64,000 nt of DNA from Anaerocolumna jejuensis DSM 15929 (lineage in GTDB: Bacteria; Bacillota; Clostridia; Lachnospirales; Lachnospiraceae): contig NZ_FRAC01000008.1 in NCBI RefSeq assembly GCF_900142215.1, positions 105,018 to 169,017 of the forward strand, in the 5' to 3' direction. Every line of letters starts with the position of its first letter. Within the stretch, counting starts at the first letter, position 1. Positions 43,894-53,362 of this stretch are shown here, in pieces. The notes under the pieces are model-generated. The model was not told the origin of the DNA, made no database searches, and was given only the letters and a program-made list of their open reading frames with translations. Both the position numbers and the translations under genes were made by a program.

Positions 43894-44856
43894 CTAGAAT
43901 AATGCGTAATCCGGATCAATCCGCTTTACCAGCCAGTTGCTTAACATAACCAGCGTAAATCCAAAGATAGACTGATACAGACCAACTGCAGATGAGGTAG
44001 AAAAATTATTTTGAGACATCATCATACGATATACTGATGTTTCAATAATATCTGTAGTTGCGAATAATTGAGAATTGTTTCCGACAAGATTCCAGAACAA
44101 TCCAAAATTACCTTTCATAATTCCGCCCAGAGCAAATAGTAACAGAATAACAAATGTAGGCTTGAGACTTGGAAGAATGATATAGCGGATTCTCTGCCAG
44201 CTGCTGGCGCCATCTACCTCGGCAGCCTCCACCATGCTTGAATCAATACCGCAAATAGCGGCAAAATATACTACTGAGCCATAACCCGTTGACTGCCATA
44301 ACTGGCAGAAAACAATAATAAAAGGCCAAAGACCTGCACTGCTGTAAATTTTAAGAGGATTCCCCCCAAAAGCCTTAATTGCCGTATTTAACGCACCGGT
44401 ATCATAATTTAAGATATTAAAAGCAATGGCTCCAATTAGAACTGCGGATATAAAGTAAGGCAGAAACATAATTGTCTGAGAAACCTTTTTGAACCATTTA
44501 TTCCTGATTTCATTCAGCATGACTGCTAAAGTTATCTGAAAAATATTTCCAATAATAATGAAGGCCAAATTATACAAAAGAGTATTTTTTGTCAAATGCC
44601 ACAATTCTCCGGACTTTACCAGGAACTCAAAATTCTTAAATCCTACAAAAGGGCTGCCGAAGATCCCATCTCTGAAGTTATAATTTGTAAATGCAATATA
44701 TACACCCGGCAATGGTAAATAACTAAAAACGATAAAAAATACAACAGCCGGCATACACATTAGTAGCAAGGTCTTGCTATCTTTCAATATATTCCACATA
44801 TTTTTCTTAGGGGCCTTTAATGCAGCCGCTCCTGTGCTGTTCTTCTTTGCTCTCAC
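43894..44856 (-). CDS. Sugar ABC transporter permease (LplB-like)
   Basis: A 320-residue permease with six helices, the first being LLLMCMPAVVFFIVFSYLPL. The EAA loop is VEAAEVDGASSWQRIRYIILPSLKP. It is the first gene of the operon that continues with the partner permease, binding protein, GH35 and GH50-like enzymes. Its GGAGGAG ribosome binding site lies just before the ATG, and an operator-like palindrome overlaps the leader at 44874-44891. Confidence 0.92.
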   Translation of the reverse strand: MRAKKNSTGAAALKAPKKNMWNILKDSKTLLLMCMPAVVFFIVFSYLPLPGVYIAFTNYNFRDGIFGSPFVGFKNFEFLVKSGELWHLTKNTLLYNLAFIIIGNIFQITLAVMLNEIRNKWFKKVSQTIMFLPYFISAVLIGAIAFNILNYDTGALNTAIKAFGGNPLKIYSSAGLWPFIIVFCQLWQSTGYGSVVYFAAICGIDSSMVEAAEVDGASSWQRIRYIILPSLKPTFVILLLFALGGIMKGNFGLFWNLVGNNSQLFATTDIIETSVYRMMMSQNNFSTSSAVGLYQSIFGFTLVMLSNWLVKRIDPDYALF

Positions 44857-44873
44857 ATTTTTCTCCTCCTACT

Positions 44874-44891
44874 TTTGAAATCGGTTTCAAA
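44874..44891. promoter_or_regulatory. LacI-family operator
   Basis: TTTGAAATCGGTTTCAAA is a palindrome with a central CG, typical of LacI/GalR regulators. It lies between the promoter and the first permease gene, close to its ribosome binding site. Confidence 0.7.
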
Positions 44892-45006
44892 TGATTCCTA
44901 AAAAATGGATTTCCTTAAAATTATCCAATATTTCTCTAAATACTACCAGTATCAATAAATTTAGCCAAATTCCCTAATGATAAAAACAGTATATAGTAAA
45001 TATTTT

Positions 45007-45024
45007 TTTGAAACCCATTTCATA
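45007..45024. promoter_or_regulatory. Second LacI-family operator overlapping the transcription start
   Basis: TTTGAAACCCATTTCATA shares GAAA-N5-TTTC with the operator at 44874-44891. It lies directly downstream of the -10 box, where a bound repressor would block initiation. Confidence 0.6.
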
Positions 45025-45030
45025 TAAATT

Positions 45031-45059
45031 ATTATATTCTCCTTTTTGTAGTTTGTCAA
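45031..45059 (-). promoter_or_regulatory. Consensus promoter of the GH35/GH50-like sugar operon
   Basis: On the minus strand TTGACA (45059-45054), a 17-nt spacer and TATAAT (45036-45031) match the sigma-A consensus perfectly. Confidence 0.8.
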
Positions 45060-45109
45060 CAAATAATATAGATTTTTTTTAATAAATATGTGCAAACGTT
45101 GATACGGCC

Positions 45110-45159
45110 TAAAAATAAAGAACCGCCCATTGTGCATTTTGCACGTTTAAGCGATTCTT
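45110..45159 (-). terminator. Terminator of the LacI-family gene
   Basis: AAGAATCGC (45159-45151) pairs with GCGGTTCTT (about 45127-45119), with an inner GTGC/GCAC stem. A TTTATTTTT tail follows on the minus strand. It insulates the regulator gene from the sugar operon promoter. Confidence 0.65.
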
Positions 45160-45183
45160 CTTCTGCCGTTATTATCGGGGATT

Positions 45184-46221
45184 TTACTGCTCTATGCTCC
45201 TGCATGATTCCCTGATCACCAATTCAGGTGGAATCAATTGTAATTTAAGTGGTTTTTTCCCCTCAAGTGCTGCAATTGCAGTATCAACCAATGTATCACC
45301 AAATTTATCATAGTTATAACCCATATCAGTTAAACGAGGTGTGCAGGAATCTGCAATAAAAGTATTATCAAAGCTTGCTACGGAGATATCTTCAGGGATT
45401 CGGTAAGAATGCTGGCGTATTGACTGCACTATTCCAAGAGCCGTAAAATCGTTTATTGCAATAACGGCACTTGGCAATTCCATATTGCTTGCAAACAACT
45501 CATCCATGGCTTTGAGACCGCTTTCAACGCTATACCCCTGGGTCTCTACCATATATTCCTCGCGAAAGGGTATTCCATATTTTCTTAGGCTGCTGCGGTA
45601 TCGAACACGTTTGGCGTATGTAGAATTAACATCCTTCCTGCCGCCCATTATGCAGATATTCCGGTGCCCGTTACTGATTAAATATTCCATTAAAATATCC
45701 ATTGCCTGGGCTTCATCAATATTTACCTGGTAACAATCGCTGCCATCTAATTTACCGGTAATTACCACAGGAGTTGTATCAGCAATCTGGTTCATCTTTT
45801 CAACATAGGCCTCGTCTGAAACAAGCTCATCTACTTTACCGCCCATCAGAATCAGTGCATCAACCCTTTGTTCAAACATTTTCTGCAAATGATACTCTTC
45901 CAGATTCATATTATTCATGGAATTACTGAGCAAAAGTATATATCCTCTTTCACTGGCCGCCCGTTCACACTCCACTGCAAGGTTCGCATAGAAGGGATTG
46001 CGGATATCCGGTACCAGCAGCCCGATTATTTTTGACTGAGTACTGCTTAATCCGCGAGCCATTGCATTGGGGCTGAAACCATATTTTTGAATTAGTTCTT
46101 CGACCTTTATTCTTTTCTCATCGCTCACATTTGCGTTATGCGTCAAAACACGTGATACAGTTGCCGGAGAAACACCTGCTTCCTTGGCAATACGATAGAT
46201 ACTGACTCTTTCTCTTCCCAT
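45184..46221 (-). CDS. LacI-family transcriptional regulator
   Basis: A 345-residue regulator. The helix-turn-helix SIYRIAKEAGVSPATVSRVL (6-25) and hinge EELIQKYGFSPNAMARGLSS are typical. The periplasmic-binding-like domain begins KIIGLLVPDIRNPFYANLAV and ends with IPPELVIRESC. It lies directly upstream of the oligosaccharide operon and probably represses it through the GAAA-N5-TTTC sites, released by a sugar inducer. A similar site lies in its own promoter, suggesting autoregulation. Confidence 0.93.
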   Translation of the reverse strand: MGRERVSIYRIAKEAGVSPATVSRVLTHNANVSDEKRIKVEELIQKYGFSPNAMARGLSSTQSKIIGLLVPDIRNPFYANLAVECERAASERGYILLLSNSMNNMNLEEYHLQKMFEQRVDALILMGGKVDELVSDEAYVEKMNQIADTTPVVITGKLDGSDCYQVNIDEAQAMDILMEYLISNGHRNICIMGGRKDVNSTYAKRVRYRSSLRKYGIPFREEYMVETQGYSVESGLKAMDELFASNMELPSAVIAINDFTALGIVQSIRQHSYRIPEDISVASFDNTFIADSCTPRLTDMGYNYDKFGDTLVDTAIAALEGKKPLKLQLIPPELVIRESCRSIEQ

Positions 46222-46260
46222 AGATTCTCCTGTGAATTATTGATTTCCTATCAGAACATA

Positions 46261-46289
46261 AGTATAATATACGAAACTGATTTTCACAA
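46261..46289 (-). promoter_or_regulatory. Promoter of the LacI-family gene with an internal operator-like site
   Basis: TTGTGA (46289-46284), a 17-nt spacer and TATACT (46266-46261) on the minus strand. The spacer contains GAAAATCAGTTTC (46285-46273), which resembles the operators at 44874 and 45007. The rest of 46222-46525 shows no gene. Confidence 0.5.
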
Positions 46290-46525
46290 TAGATTTCCAG
46301 TATTTTGTGTAAATCAAAGGCGGTTGCTTACAATCTGATGCTGTTGATTTTACCTGAACTTTTTTACCATCTTAAGTTTTGTGCTCGAGTATTTTAAAAC
46401 TCATTATACCACATTTTTTATGAACTTGGAATTTATTACTTTTGTATACTATATTCCAAACAACGGCTTTGTTTTGCTGTTAATAATAATTAACTAAGTA
46501 ACAATATGGATTTAACATAGTACCC

Positions 46526-47575
46526 TTAATATTTTCCAACTATCTTAAGAATATCCTCTCCATACTTATTTACCTTTGCTTCCCCGAATCCGGCTACGGA
46601 TGCCAGCTCTTCTTTCGTTCGTGGCATTTTGCTTATCAAATCTCTTAACTGATTATCATTACAGATATAATATGGCTTAATCTTTTCTTCACGGCTCTTT
46701 GCCAAACGATACGCCTTCAACTCCTGAAAGATTTCTGAATCTTTCAAACCGGTATCCGTGATTGCAGCTGCAGCTGTCTTGTTCTCAACTGCCTCGGCTT
46801 CAATCGGCTGAGCAGCACTGTCTCCCATTCTATATGTATCATATTTACTGGTATAATCCTTCTCGATTTCCTTATGTAATTCCAGATAGGAGTTTGCCCA
46901 GGTAAGAAGTCCCTCGTCCGATTCCTCAACTGCATTGGATTGCTTATATCCCTCTTTTATATAGCTTATTAACTGGTCTGCACGGATAACCCTGTCTTTT
47001 ACTTCCTTTTTAGCATATTTGGCATTCAGAACAGTCTTAGGATTTGCTAATACAACTACAGATTTATTAAAATCCTCAAAGCATCTTTCAAACATAAGCT
47101 TTGCAAGGATATTATTCTTTTTGTCTGTTTTAATTTTCTTGATCAGCTCTAAATGACGCTGGTTTTGAGTGATGGGAGAATAAATGCCTTCCTTCTTCCT
47201 TTTCCCGTCGAATTCCATGGTCCGAATAAAATCTCCTGCATTATTGATTTCAATATTGCCGTATAAATTCTTGCATTCGATGATAAAACAGATTTTCCTT
47301 GTAAATACAAGATAATCTATCTGCGCACTTAAATCACCGCATTCCAAATAAATGTCATGAAGCACATACATTGGCATATGGCTGTTTTTTAATTCAAAGG
47401 CTATGTTATTCTCTCCGGATATCCCATATTCGAGGTACTTTATATCCTGTTTGATTTTAGCTTGCCCTTCTGGATTTAGCAGTGGCTCCAGCTTTTGTAA
47501 TTTTTCTAATTGTATTTGGGCATTACTGCTCTCTTTCAAAAAAACTGGTTCTTTCATCCGATTAAATAATCCCAT
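46526..47575 (-). CDS. NERD nuclease-related protein with C-terminal HRDC domain
   Basis: A 349-residue cytoplasmic protein. The NERD domain lies around residues 55-175, with the central ISAQIDYLVFTRKICFIIEC-like segment (D-x-D-type region AQIDYLVF and IIECKN) of the restriction-endonuclease-like fold. The C-terminal ~65 residues form an HRDC-like domain: LKAYRLAKSREEKIKPYYIC, then LRDLISKMPRTKEELASV and GFGEAKVNKYGEDILKIV. ATG 47575 is preferred, with GAGAGG upstream. Such proteins are suspected to act in DNA processing. No partner is adjacent. Confidence 0.85.
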   Translation of the reverse strand: MGLFNRMKEPVFLKESSNAQIQLEKLQKLEPLLNPEGQAKIKQDIKYLEYGISGENNIAFELKNSHMPMYVLHDIYLECGDLSAQIDYLVFTRKICFIIECKNLYGNIEINNAGDFIRTMEFDGKRKKEGIYSPITQNQRHLELIKKIKTDKKNNILAKLMFERCFEDFNKSVVVLANPKTVLNAKYAKKEVKDRVIRADQLISYIKEGYKQSNAVEESDEGLLTWANSYLELHKEIEKDYTSKYDTYRMGDSAAQPIEAEAVENKTAAAAITDTGLKDSEIFQELKAYRLAKSREEKIKPYYICNDNQLRDLISKMPRTKEELASVAGFGEAKVNKYGEDILKIVGKY

Positions 47576-47739
47576 TAAATATTTCCTCTCATCTTTTCTG
47601 TAACATAGTACCACTATACCATGTTTTTCCTGTAGTTTAAACCCTTAAATTGTATATATATGGTTGTCGATAGTTGGTATAATACTTTAATTATAGTATT
47701 CCAATATATCAATATTCAGCTAATCTGGCTTTGGCTTCT

Positions 47740-47783
47740 ACATATATAAAAAACCTTCAAACTAAAAATGCAGTCTGAAGGTT
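47740..47783 (-). terminator. Rho-independent terminator after the VOC gene
   Basis: AACCTTCAGACT (47783-47772) pairs with AGTTTGAAGGTT (47763-47752) with one wobble. TTTTTTATATATG follows on the minus strand. Confidence 0.75.
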
Positions 47784-47854
47784 GGTTATAATTATATTAT
47801 ATAACTTGTTAATTTCCCGGTATACACATAAAAATTTATCTGACACCACAATAT

Positions 47855-48256
47855 TTATTCCACTGAGAACATCCAGTTAACACCAAATCTATCCTGCAAG
47901 TGCCCATGAAGCTTTGCAAAAAAGGTGGGGCTAAGTTCCAGATATATCTTCCCGCCATCTTTTAACGTATACCATGCCTGCTGTATCATTTCTGCATTAC
48001 CCGATGTCAGGGTAATATACATATTGTTTCCGAAGGTAAGCGCTTGTCCGCTGTCTGCACACATGATTTCTGTTCCGTCAATGACAAGCCTTGAATGCAG
48101 GACAAGGTTCAAATCCTCTTCTGCTACCGGAAAAGCGGGATTTTGAGGCATATCTTTATATTTCTGTAATCCGGTTACTTTTGTACCAAAAGCCTTTTCA
48201 TAAATATTCAATGCTTCTTCACAGTTCCTGTTAAACATAAGATAATGACCTAACAT
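47855..48256 (-). CDS. VOC-family (PhnB/YjdN-like) protein
   Basis: A 133-residue protein of the vicinal-oxygen-chelate fold. HYLMFNRNCEEALNIYEKAF at the start and MCADSGQALTFGNNMYITL in the middle match the PhnB/YjdN subgroup. The C-terminal FAKLHGHLQDRFGVNWMFSV is its usual ending. No reaction is established for the group. It is followed by a terminator and preceded by a DUF3052-like gene 18 bp upstream, probably co-transcribed. Confidence 0.85.
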   Translation of the reverse strand: MLGHYLMFNRNCEEALNIYEKAFGTKVTGLQKYKDMPQNPAFPVAEEDLNLVLHSRLVIDGTEIMCADSGQALTFGNNMYITLTSGNAEMIQQAWYTLKDGGKIYLELSPTFFAKLHGHLQDRFGVNWMFSVE

Positions 48257-48274
48257 ATCAAATACCTCATAATT

Positions 48275-48673
48275 TTATTTTTTTTTAATATATGTTGAAT
48301 TTCTCACTCTCATGGCTGACCAATCATCATCCAGTGAGATAAGTGATACACCTTCAAAGCCGTAAGGGAGGAGTGCTTCTCTTAAGGTATCCCTGTTGCA
48401 ATCACACTTCTTATATTTCTTTGAGGTTCCCTTGGGATAGCAAATCCACAAAAATCCGTCACTCTGGATTGCACTTGTCAGACGCTGTCCTATGTCCGTA
48501 ATTTCCTTTTGAGAATAAATAAATATCTGAATATAAGAATACTGACCATTGATGTCCTTCTCTACCATTCCATCATAGCCGCTTAAAACCTTCAGAAATT
48601 CTTCCGGGGGGTTCAAAACGGCAGCTATGTTGTACTTCTTTATTTTAAGTTTATCCAGAACGGTTTCATCCAT
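48275..48673 (-). CDS. DUF3052-like protein
   Basis: A 132-residue protein. The segment KIKKYNIAAVLNPPEEFLKV, then SDGFLWICYPKGTSKKYK and CNRDTLREALLPYGFEGVSL resemble DUF3052 proteins, whose role is unknown. The ending SLDDDWSAMRVRNSTYIKK fits the same family. It precedes the VOC-family gene by 18 bp on the same strand. The assignment is from remembered pattern only. Confidence 0.6.
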   Translation of the reverse strand: MDETVLDKLKIKKYNIAAVLNPPEEFLKVLSGYDGMVEKDINGQYSYIQIFIYSQKEITDIGQRLTSAIQSDGFLWICYPKGTSKKYKKCDCNRDTLREALLPYGFEGVSLISLDDDWSAMRVRNSTYIKKK

Positions 48674-48847
48674 TTTTGCTGCTCCTTTTATATTGATAAC
48701 TTTGATAGCTCTAAGGTAGTAGAATATAACTGATGCTGCTATACATTTTCATCAGAAAATGGTGTAACTCCCATATTCATAGAAATCATCTCCAATACAT
48801 TGACATTCTATGCGTATTAATTTATCTGATTTTTGCTGAATACCTAT

Positions 48848-49414
48848 TTATGTGCGCCTGCGAGCCAGTCCAAAACCTGCTCCGCAGATTCCTCCTATGA
48901 TATGGGCTGCATGGGCCACTCCATCCTTTGCTCCGATACTTAATACCTCACCTCCAAGATAAACGATGATGACCAATATCAGAGTGAGGGGGATTTTTCC
49001 ATCCTTCATGCCAGACGCAGAGGATAGGACTATCATCATGAATACAATACCACTTGCACCTAATAAGATACTCCCCGGGTACAAAATAACATAAAATAAT
49101 CCTGATACAAGGGCTGTAATGGCAATCATAAAAAGGAAATCCCTTGATTTATATTTTTCCTCCAGTATAGGCCCCAGAACCAGAAACAGAACCATATTTC
49201 CGGAATAATGGCTCCAATTTCCATGGCCAAGTACATGGCCGAACAGTCTGAAATAAGTCAATGGGTCCATCCAGGAAGAACGGTATACGCTAAACAGTAA
49301 ATTCGTGGACAGTCCTCCTGTTAAATATCCCAGCAGCAGTACTGCCAGGGAAATAAACGTAAAAGTCAGTGTCACCGGTGAATTATATTGGAATTTTTCA
49401 AACAATCTCTTCAT
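48848..49414 (-). CDS. Rhomboid-family intramembrane serine protease
   Basis: A 188-residue membrane protein with about six helices. Ser121 in LLGASGIVFMM is the catalytic serine of the GxSG motif, and His171 in HAAHIIGGICG the partner histidine. GHVLGHGNWSHYSGNMVLFL resembles the rhomboid helix-2 region, with Asn73 as a candidate oxyanion residue. It would cleave membrane-spanning substrates within the bilayer. Substrates are unknown. It stands alone. Confidence 0.88.
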   Translation of the reverse strand: MKRLFEKFQYNSPVTLTFTFISLAVLLLGYLTGGLSTNLLFSVYRSSWMDPLTYFRLFGHVLGHGNWSHYSGNMVLFLVLGPILEEKYKSRDFLFMIAITALVSGLFYVILYPGSILLGASGIVFMMIVLSSASGMKDGKIPLTLILVIIVYLGGEVLSIGAKDGVAHAAHIIGGICGAGFGLARRRT

Positions 49415-49693
49415 TTTATCTTTTCTTCATCCTTTAGCTTTTTAGTCCTTTCGCTTTCCTTCGTATTTTCATCAAAGGGATAAAATTTATTTTAACACAA
49501 ACTTTTTCTTACTTCAATCAGTGTAGATAATTATGCCCAGGATATTTCCGGCTTTTGGCTGAAACACAGGGGTTCCCAGTGCATATTGGGGTACGGTTAG
49601 GTCTTCCCGATAGTTATATTTGAATGCATCAATGCGGTTATGCAAATCGTGCATGCATATCGGACGCCTTAGGCAGTACTTAGAACGAAAATA

Positions 49694-49739
49694 AGCTCCA
49701 AGACATTCTGGCTGTAACTCACCTGAGAATCTTGGAGCT
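49694..49739 (-). terminator. Terminator after the spore coat gene
   Basis: AGCTCCAAGA (49694-49703) pairs with TCTTGGAGCT (49730-49739). The minus strand continues TTATTTTCG. The remaining intergenic DNA from 49415 to 49805 shows no gene. Confidence 0.6.
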
Positions 49740-49805
49740 ATTTCACGATTTATTAAGTTTAAAAAAGAAAGGATTAAGTTTTAATTAAGCATCCCGTTTT
49801 TATAT

Positions 49806-50267
49806 TTAGACCATTTCATTTACAGTTTTATATTTGTAAATTTTTTCAGCATGGTTTTGTTCTTCAGTCTGAATGTCATTCAAAAGTTTTCTGACATCGG
49901 AATTTCCAAACTGGAAAAGGTCATAATTATAAGCCGATGCAACATATTTCTCGGTAGTAATAGCATCCGTGCATAAAAACTTATCATTGTCCTTATCTGT
50001 CTGATTAAAGCTGCCGGCATAGGATGCTGTCGGATTATAATCTTTGCCTGCTGTGTCATTGGAATTAACTGAAGGTACTGTTCCATTAAGGAGTTGTGCT
50101 AAGGAATCAAAATGCTTCTGCTCTTCCTGCTTAATAGATTTGAATAGATTTTTTAACTCTGTATCTTTCGCAGAATTCTCATTTTTTGCATACTTTTCAA
50201 TGCATAATTTTTCCTGATCCTGTAAATCTCTTAGAATAAAGCGCTCTTTTTCTGAAATATTAATCAT
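49806..50267 (-). CDS. CotF-family spore coat protein
   Basis: A 153-residue helical protein of the ferritin-like spore coat group. SEKERFILRDLQDQEKLCIE at the start and EEQKHFDSLAQLLNG are typical. The C-terminal ICTDAITTEKYVASAYN-type segment (TDAITTEKYVASAYNYDLFQ) and IQTEEQNHAEKIYKY complete the pattern. It probably resides in the spore coat, and with spoIIM supports a spore-forming host. Single gene with terminator downstream. Confidence 0.85.
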   Translation of the reverse strand: MINISEKERFILRDLQDQEKLCIEKYAKNENSAKDTELKNLFKSIKQEEQKHFDSLAQLLNGTVPSVNSNDTAGKDYNPTASYAGSFNQTDKDNDKFLCTDAITTEKYVASAYNYDLFQFGNSDVRKLLNDIQTEEQNHAEKIYKYKTVNEMV

Positions 50268-50636
50268 ATCAATTTTGTATATTATAAGTGATTTTTTATA
50301 TGATTGAATTCACCTATAATACAATCTCCTTTTATATTTTTCAATCCAACTATATTATTATTAATTTTAAGGTAATTATTCATAAATAAGGTAATTGATG
50401 GATAAATCCTCTCTGCATGGTATTTTTTTTCAAAAGTTGGGGTAATATTGTTAAAAACCGGCTGTCAAAATCACATGCCGGTAAATCACATCAAACTCCT
50501 TAATATGATAAAAATTTATACATTTACCTCAGCCTGATAAAACTTTTGCCATACTGCTTTTATTGTCTATAGTTATTTTTTGTGAGTATGGATAAAATAA
50601 AAATTGTAAAAAATAAAAAAAAGTGAGGTATTACGC

Positions 50637-52412
50637 ATGTATTATTCCAGTGGAAACTATGAAGCATTTGTACGCCCTGAAAAACCCGAAGGGGTTGACC
50701 GTAAATCCGCTTATATTATCGGTTCCGGTCTGGCCGCTCTCTCTGCGGCATGTTTTCTTGTTCGTGATGGGCAAATGGACGGGAAAAGGGTACACATTCT
50801 CGAAAAAGATCCTATTCCTGGCGGTGCCTGCGACGGCTACGAGTATGAAAACCTCGGATATGTAATACGTGGCGGCCGGGAGATGGACAATCACTTCGAG
50901 TGTATGTGGGATTTGTTCCATTCCATCCCCTCCATTGAAACCGAAGGTGTCAGCGTGCTAGACGAATACTATTGGCTTAACAAGCATGACCCGAACTATT
51001 CTCTGATGCGTGCTACGGTTAACCGTGGTGAAGATGCCCACACGGACGGCAAATTCGGCTTGTCAGAGAAAGGCTCAATGGAAATTATGAAGCTTTTCTT
51101 CACACCGGATGAAGATCTCTACGATAAACGAATCACTGAGGTTTTTGACAATGAAGTTCTGAATTCAAACTTCTGGCTGTACTGGCGTACCATGTTCGCT
51201 TTTGAAAACTGGCACAGTGCACTTGAGATGAAGCTTTACATTAAACGTTTTGTTCATCACATAGGCGGGCTGCCTGACTTCAAAGCTCTTCGCTTCACAA
51301 AGTACAACCAGTATGAATCCATGATTCTTCCCATGATTAAGTATCTTGAATCCTTTAATGTCCAGTTCCATTACAATACCAAGGTTGTAAATGTAGAATT
51401 TGATATCCAGAAAGATAAGAAAACAGCTAAGCGTATTGTTGTTAACCACGACGATGTTGAGGAATATATTGATTTAACAGAAAATGATTTAATGTTCATA
51501 ACAAACGGCGGCTGCGTTGAGAATTCCAGCCTCGGAAGCCAAGATAAGCCCGCTTCCTTTAAGCATGAAATTAAAGCAGGCGGCGGATGGGATATGTGGC
51601 GTAAGATTGCGGCACAAGATCCTTCATTCGGTCACCCGGATAAGTTTTGCAAAGACCCGGAACAGACCAATTGGATGTCCGCTACCGTAACGACACTGGA
51701 TGATCGTATTCCTCCGTACATCCGTAAGATCTGCCAGCGTGATCCTTTCAGCGGCAAGGTAGTAACCGGAGGTATCGTCACTGCCAAAGACTCCAACTGG
51801 CTGCTCAGCTGGACCTTTAACCGCCAGCCTCATTTCCGTAATCAGCCAAAGGATCAGCTGGTAGGATGGATTTACGGTCTGTTTAGTGATAAGCCCGGTA
51901 ACTTTGTCAAAAAGACAATGCGCGAATGCACCGGAAAAGAAATCTGTATGGAATGGCTGTATCATATGGGAGTTCCTGAAAGTGAAATCGCAGATTTGGC
52001 AGAACACAGCGCAAATACAATTCCCTGCATGATGCCTTATATTACCGCCTTCTTCATGCCCCGCAGTGCAGGTGACCGTCCTGCCGTTGTGCCGGAGGGC
52101 AGCGTAAATTTCGCATTTCTCGGACAGTTTGCTGAAACAGTTCGTGATACGATCTTTACAACCGAATACTCTGTCCGCACCGGTATGGAAGCTGTCTACA
52201 CGCTTTTGAATATTGACCGCGGTGTACCTGAGGTCTGGGGCAGCACCTACGATGTACGTGATTTATTGAACGCTACCGTAAAAATGAACGACGGTAAAGG
52301 TCTTTCTGATATGGATCTCGGATTAAAGAGAAAAATTGCTCTGAAAGAGGCTCTTAAAAAGGTAGATGGAACCGATATAGAAAAGTTGTTAAAGGAATAT
52401 CATATTATCTGA
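50637..52412 (+). CDS. ohyA: Oleate hydratase (myosin-cross-reactive antigen family)
   Basis: A 591-residue FAD-dependent enzyme that adds water to the double bond of unsaturated fatty acids, giving 10-hydroxystearate from oleate. The FAD motif IIGSGLAALSAACFLVRDGQ lies near 27-46, followed by ILEKDPIPGGACDGYEY. RGGREMDNHFECMWDLF carries a conserved Glu, and NSNFWLYWRTMFAFENWHSA is a family hallmark. Length is normal for the family. GAGG lies 8 nt before the ATG. It is monocistronic with a strong terminator. The role is commonly detoxification of unsaturated fatty acids. Confidence 0.95.
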   Translation: MYYSSGNYEAFVRPEKPEGVDRKSAYIIGSGLAALSAACFLVRDGQMDGKRVHILEKDPIPGGACDGYEYENLGYVIRGGREMDNHFECMWDLFHSIPSIETEGVSVLDEYYWLNKHDPNYSLMRATVNRGEDAHTDGKFGLSEKGSMEIMKLFFTPDEDLYDKRITEVFDNEVLNSNFWLYWRTMFAFENWHSALEMKLYIKRFVHHIGGLPDFKALRFTKYNQYESMILPMIKYLESFNVQFHYNTKVVNVEFDIQKDKKTAKRIVVNHDDVEEYIDLTENDLMFITNGGCVENSSLGSQDKPASFKHEIKAGGGWDMWRKIAAQDPSFGHPDKFCKDPEQTNWMSATVTTLDDRIPPYIRKICQRDPFSGKVVTGGIVTAKDSNWLLSWTFNRQPHFRNQPKDQLVGWIYGLFSDKPGNFVKKTMRECTGKEICMEWLYHMGVPESEIADLAEHSANTIPCMMPYITAFFMPRSAGDRPAVVPEGSVNFAFLGQFAETVRDTIFTTEYSVRTGMEAVYTLLNIDRGVPEVWGSTYDVRDLLNATVKMNDGKGLSDMDLGLKRKIALKEALKKVDGTDIEKLLKEYHII

Positions 52413-52428
52413 TTTTATCAGTGAAACA

Positions 52429-52469
52429 GGAAAAGAGGAAGCTGTCTGCTTGACAGCTTCCTCTTTTCC
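52429..52469. terminator. Strong terminator after the oleate hydratase gene
   Basis: Bases 52429-52446 pair with 52452-52469 over 18 bp with a 5-nt loop. CTTTTCC within the 3' arm is followed by TTC. It sits between convergent genes and may serve both. Confidence 0.75.
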
Positions 52470-52522
52470 TTCTATAGCATCCTGATTATCCAGCCTTACC
52501 ATTTTCGTATTAATTGTTTTTA

Positions 52523-53359
52523 CTACTCTCCAAACATCTTTTTAACTACGCCTGCTATCAAATCACCAATCAGGTAATATCCTTCCCTGGAACAATGCAG
52601 CTGGTCCCCGTTATAAGGATATGGCGTGATATCTGTGTATTCCTCCAGCACAACTGCCCCATTTCTCTTCTGATAGTAAGTCTTTCCCCTTTCATAGGAA
52701 ACCCTTTCCATCGAAACGGGATTTCCCAAAGGGTCCAATAAAAAGGGGGAGTAATTTTCATTTGCTTCTTCCCGGCAGGCACCGTAGATACTCCAGGTAT
52801 ACTTATTTATTCCGCTGTTATGCCATAAGTCACAGACAGCAATGTTATTTCTTTGTGCAACCTCTTTCATCCTACCGGAAAGGGACTCCATTGTTCTGCC
52901 TGTTCCTGCCGGGAATTCTCCGTAACCGTCCGCATCAATATATGGATAACGTCCGGCACAATGGGGTGTTACAATTAAAAGCCGGCAGGAAAGATTTTCT
53001 GCCTTCCTAAGTTCCTCGTATATTCTGTTAATACAATACTGCATCATACCTGCAATCGTAATTCCTGTTTGATTCTCTGGGGAATAGCATTCTCCTGGAA
53101 TCCCATCCGGTATGCCTCTGTTATTGTAACCGGCATAAAAAATAATCAGATCCATCGGACGGACAAGCTCTGAGGACAAAGGAGCCAAGTTTCCTTCCGC
53201 CCCTACCCCTCCATCAACTATTTCCAACATGCCAAGGCCTCCTTTGCAGTGACGGTGAACATTGCACTGCAGTTTTTCCGCAAGTCTGGCTGGCCATATA
53301 CCAGCTTCCGTCATACTGTCGCCCATGCATAAGATATTCCTTTTTTTCATGTTTTCCAT
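52523..53359 (-). CDS. SGNH/GDSL-family hydrolase
   Basis: A 278-residue esterase-like protein without a signal peptide. Ser15 lies in CMGDSMTEAG (block I), Asn in FYAGYNNRG, and Asp/His in GDQLHCSREG near the end form the expected catalytic set. It starts 3 bp after the stop of the upstream GHL6-type glycosidase, so the two are tightly coupled. Removal of acyl groups from an imported oligosaccharide is the most plausible role. Confidence 0.85.
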   Translation of the reverse strand: MENMKKRNILCMGDSMTEAGIWPARLAEKLQCNVHRHCKGGLGMLEIVDGGVGAEGNLAPLSSELVRPMDLIIFYAGYNNRGIPDGIPGECYSPENQTGITIAGMMQYCINRIYEELRKAENLSCRLLIVTPHCAGRYPYIDADGYGEFPAGTGRTMESLSGRMKEVAQRNNIAVCDLWHNSGINKYTWSIYGACREEANENYSPFLLDPLGNPVSMERVSYERGKTYYQKRNGAVVLEEYTDITPYPYNGDQLHCSREGYYLIGDLIAGVVKKMFGE

Positions 53360-53362
53360 GGG

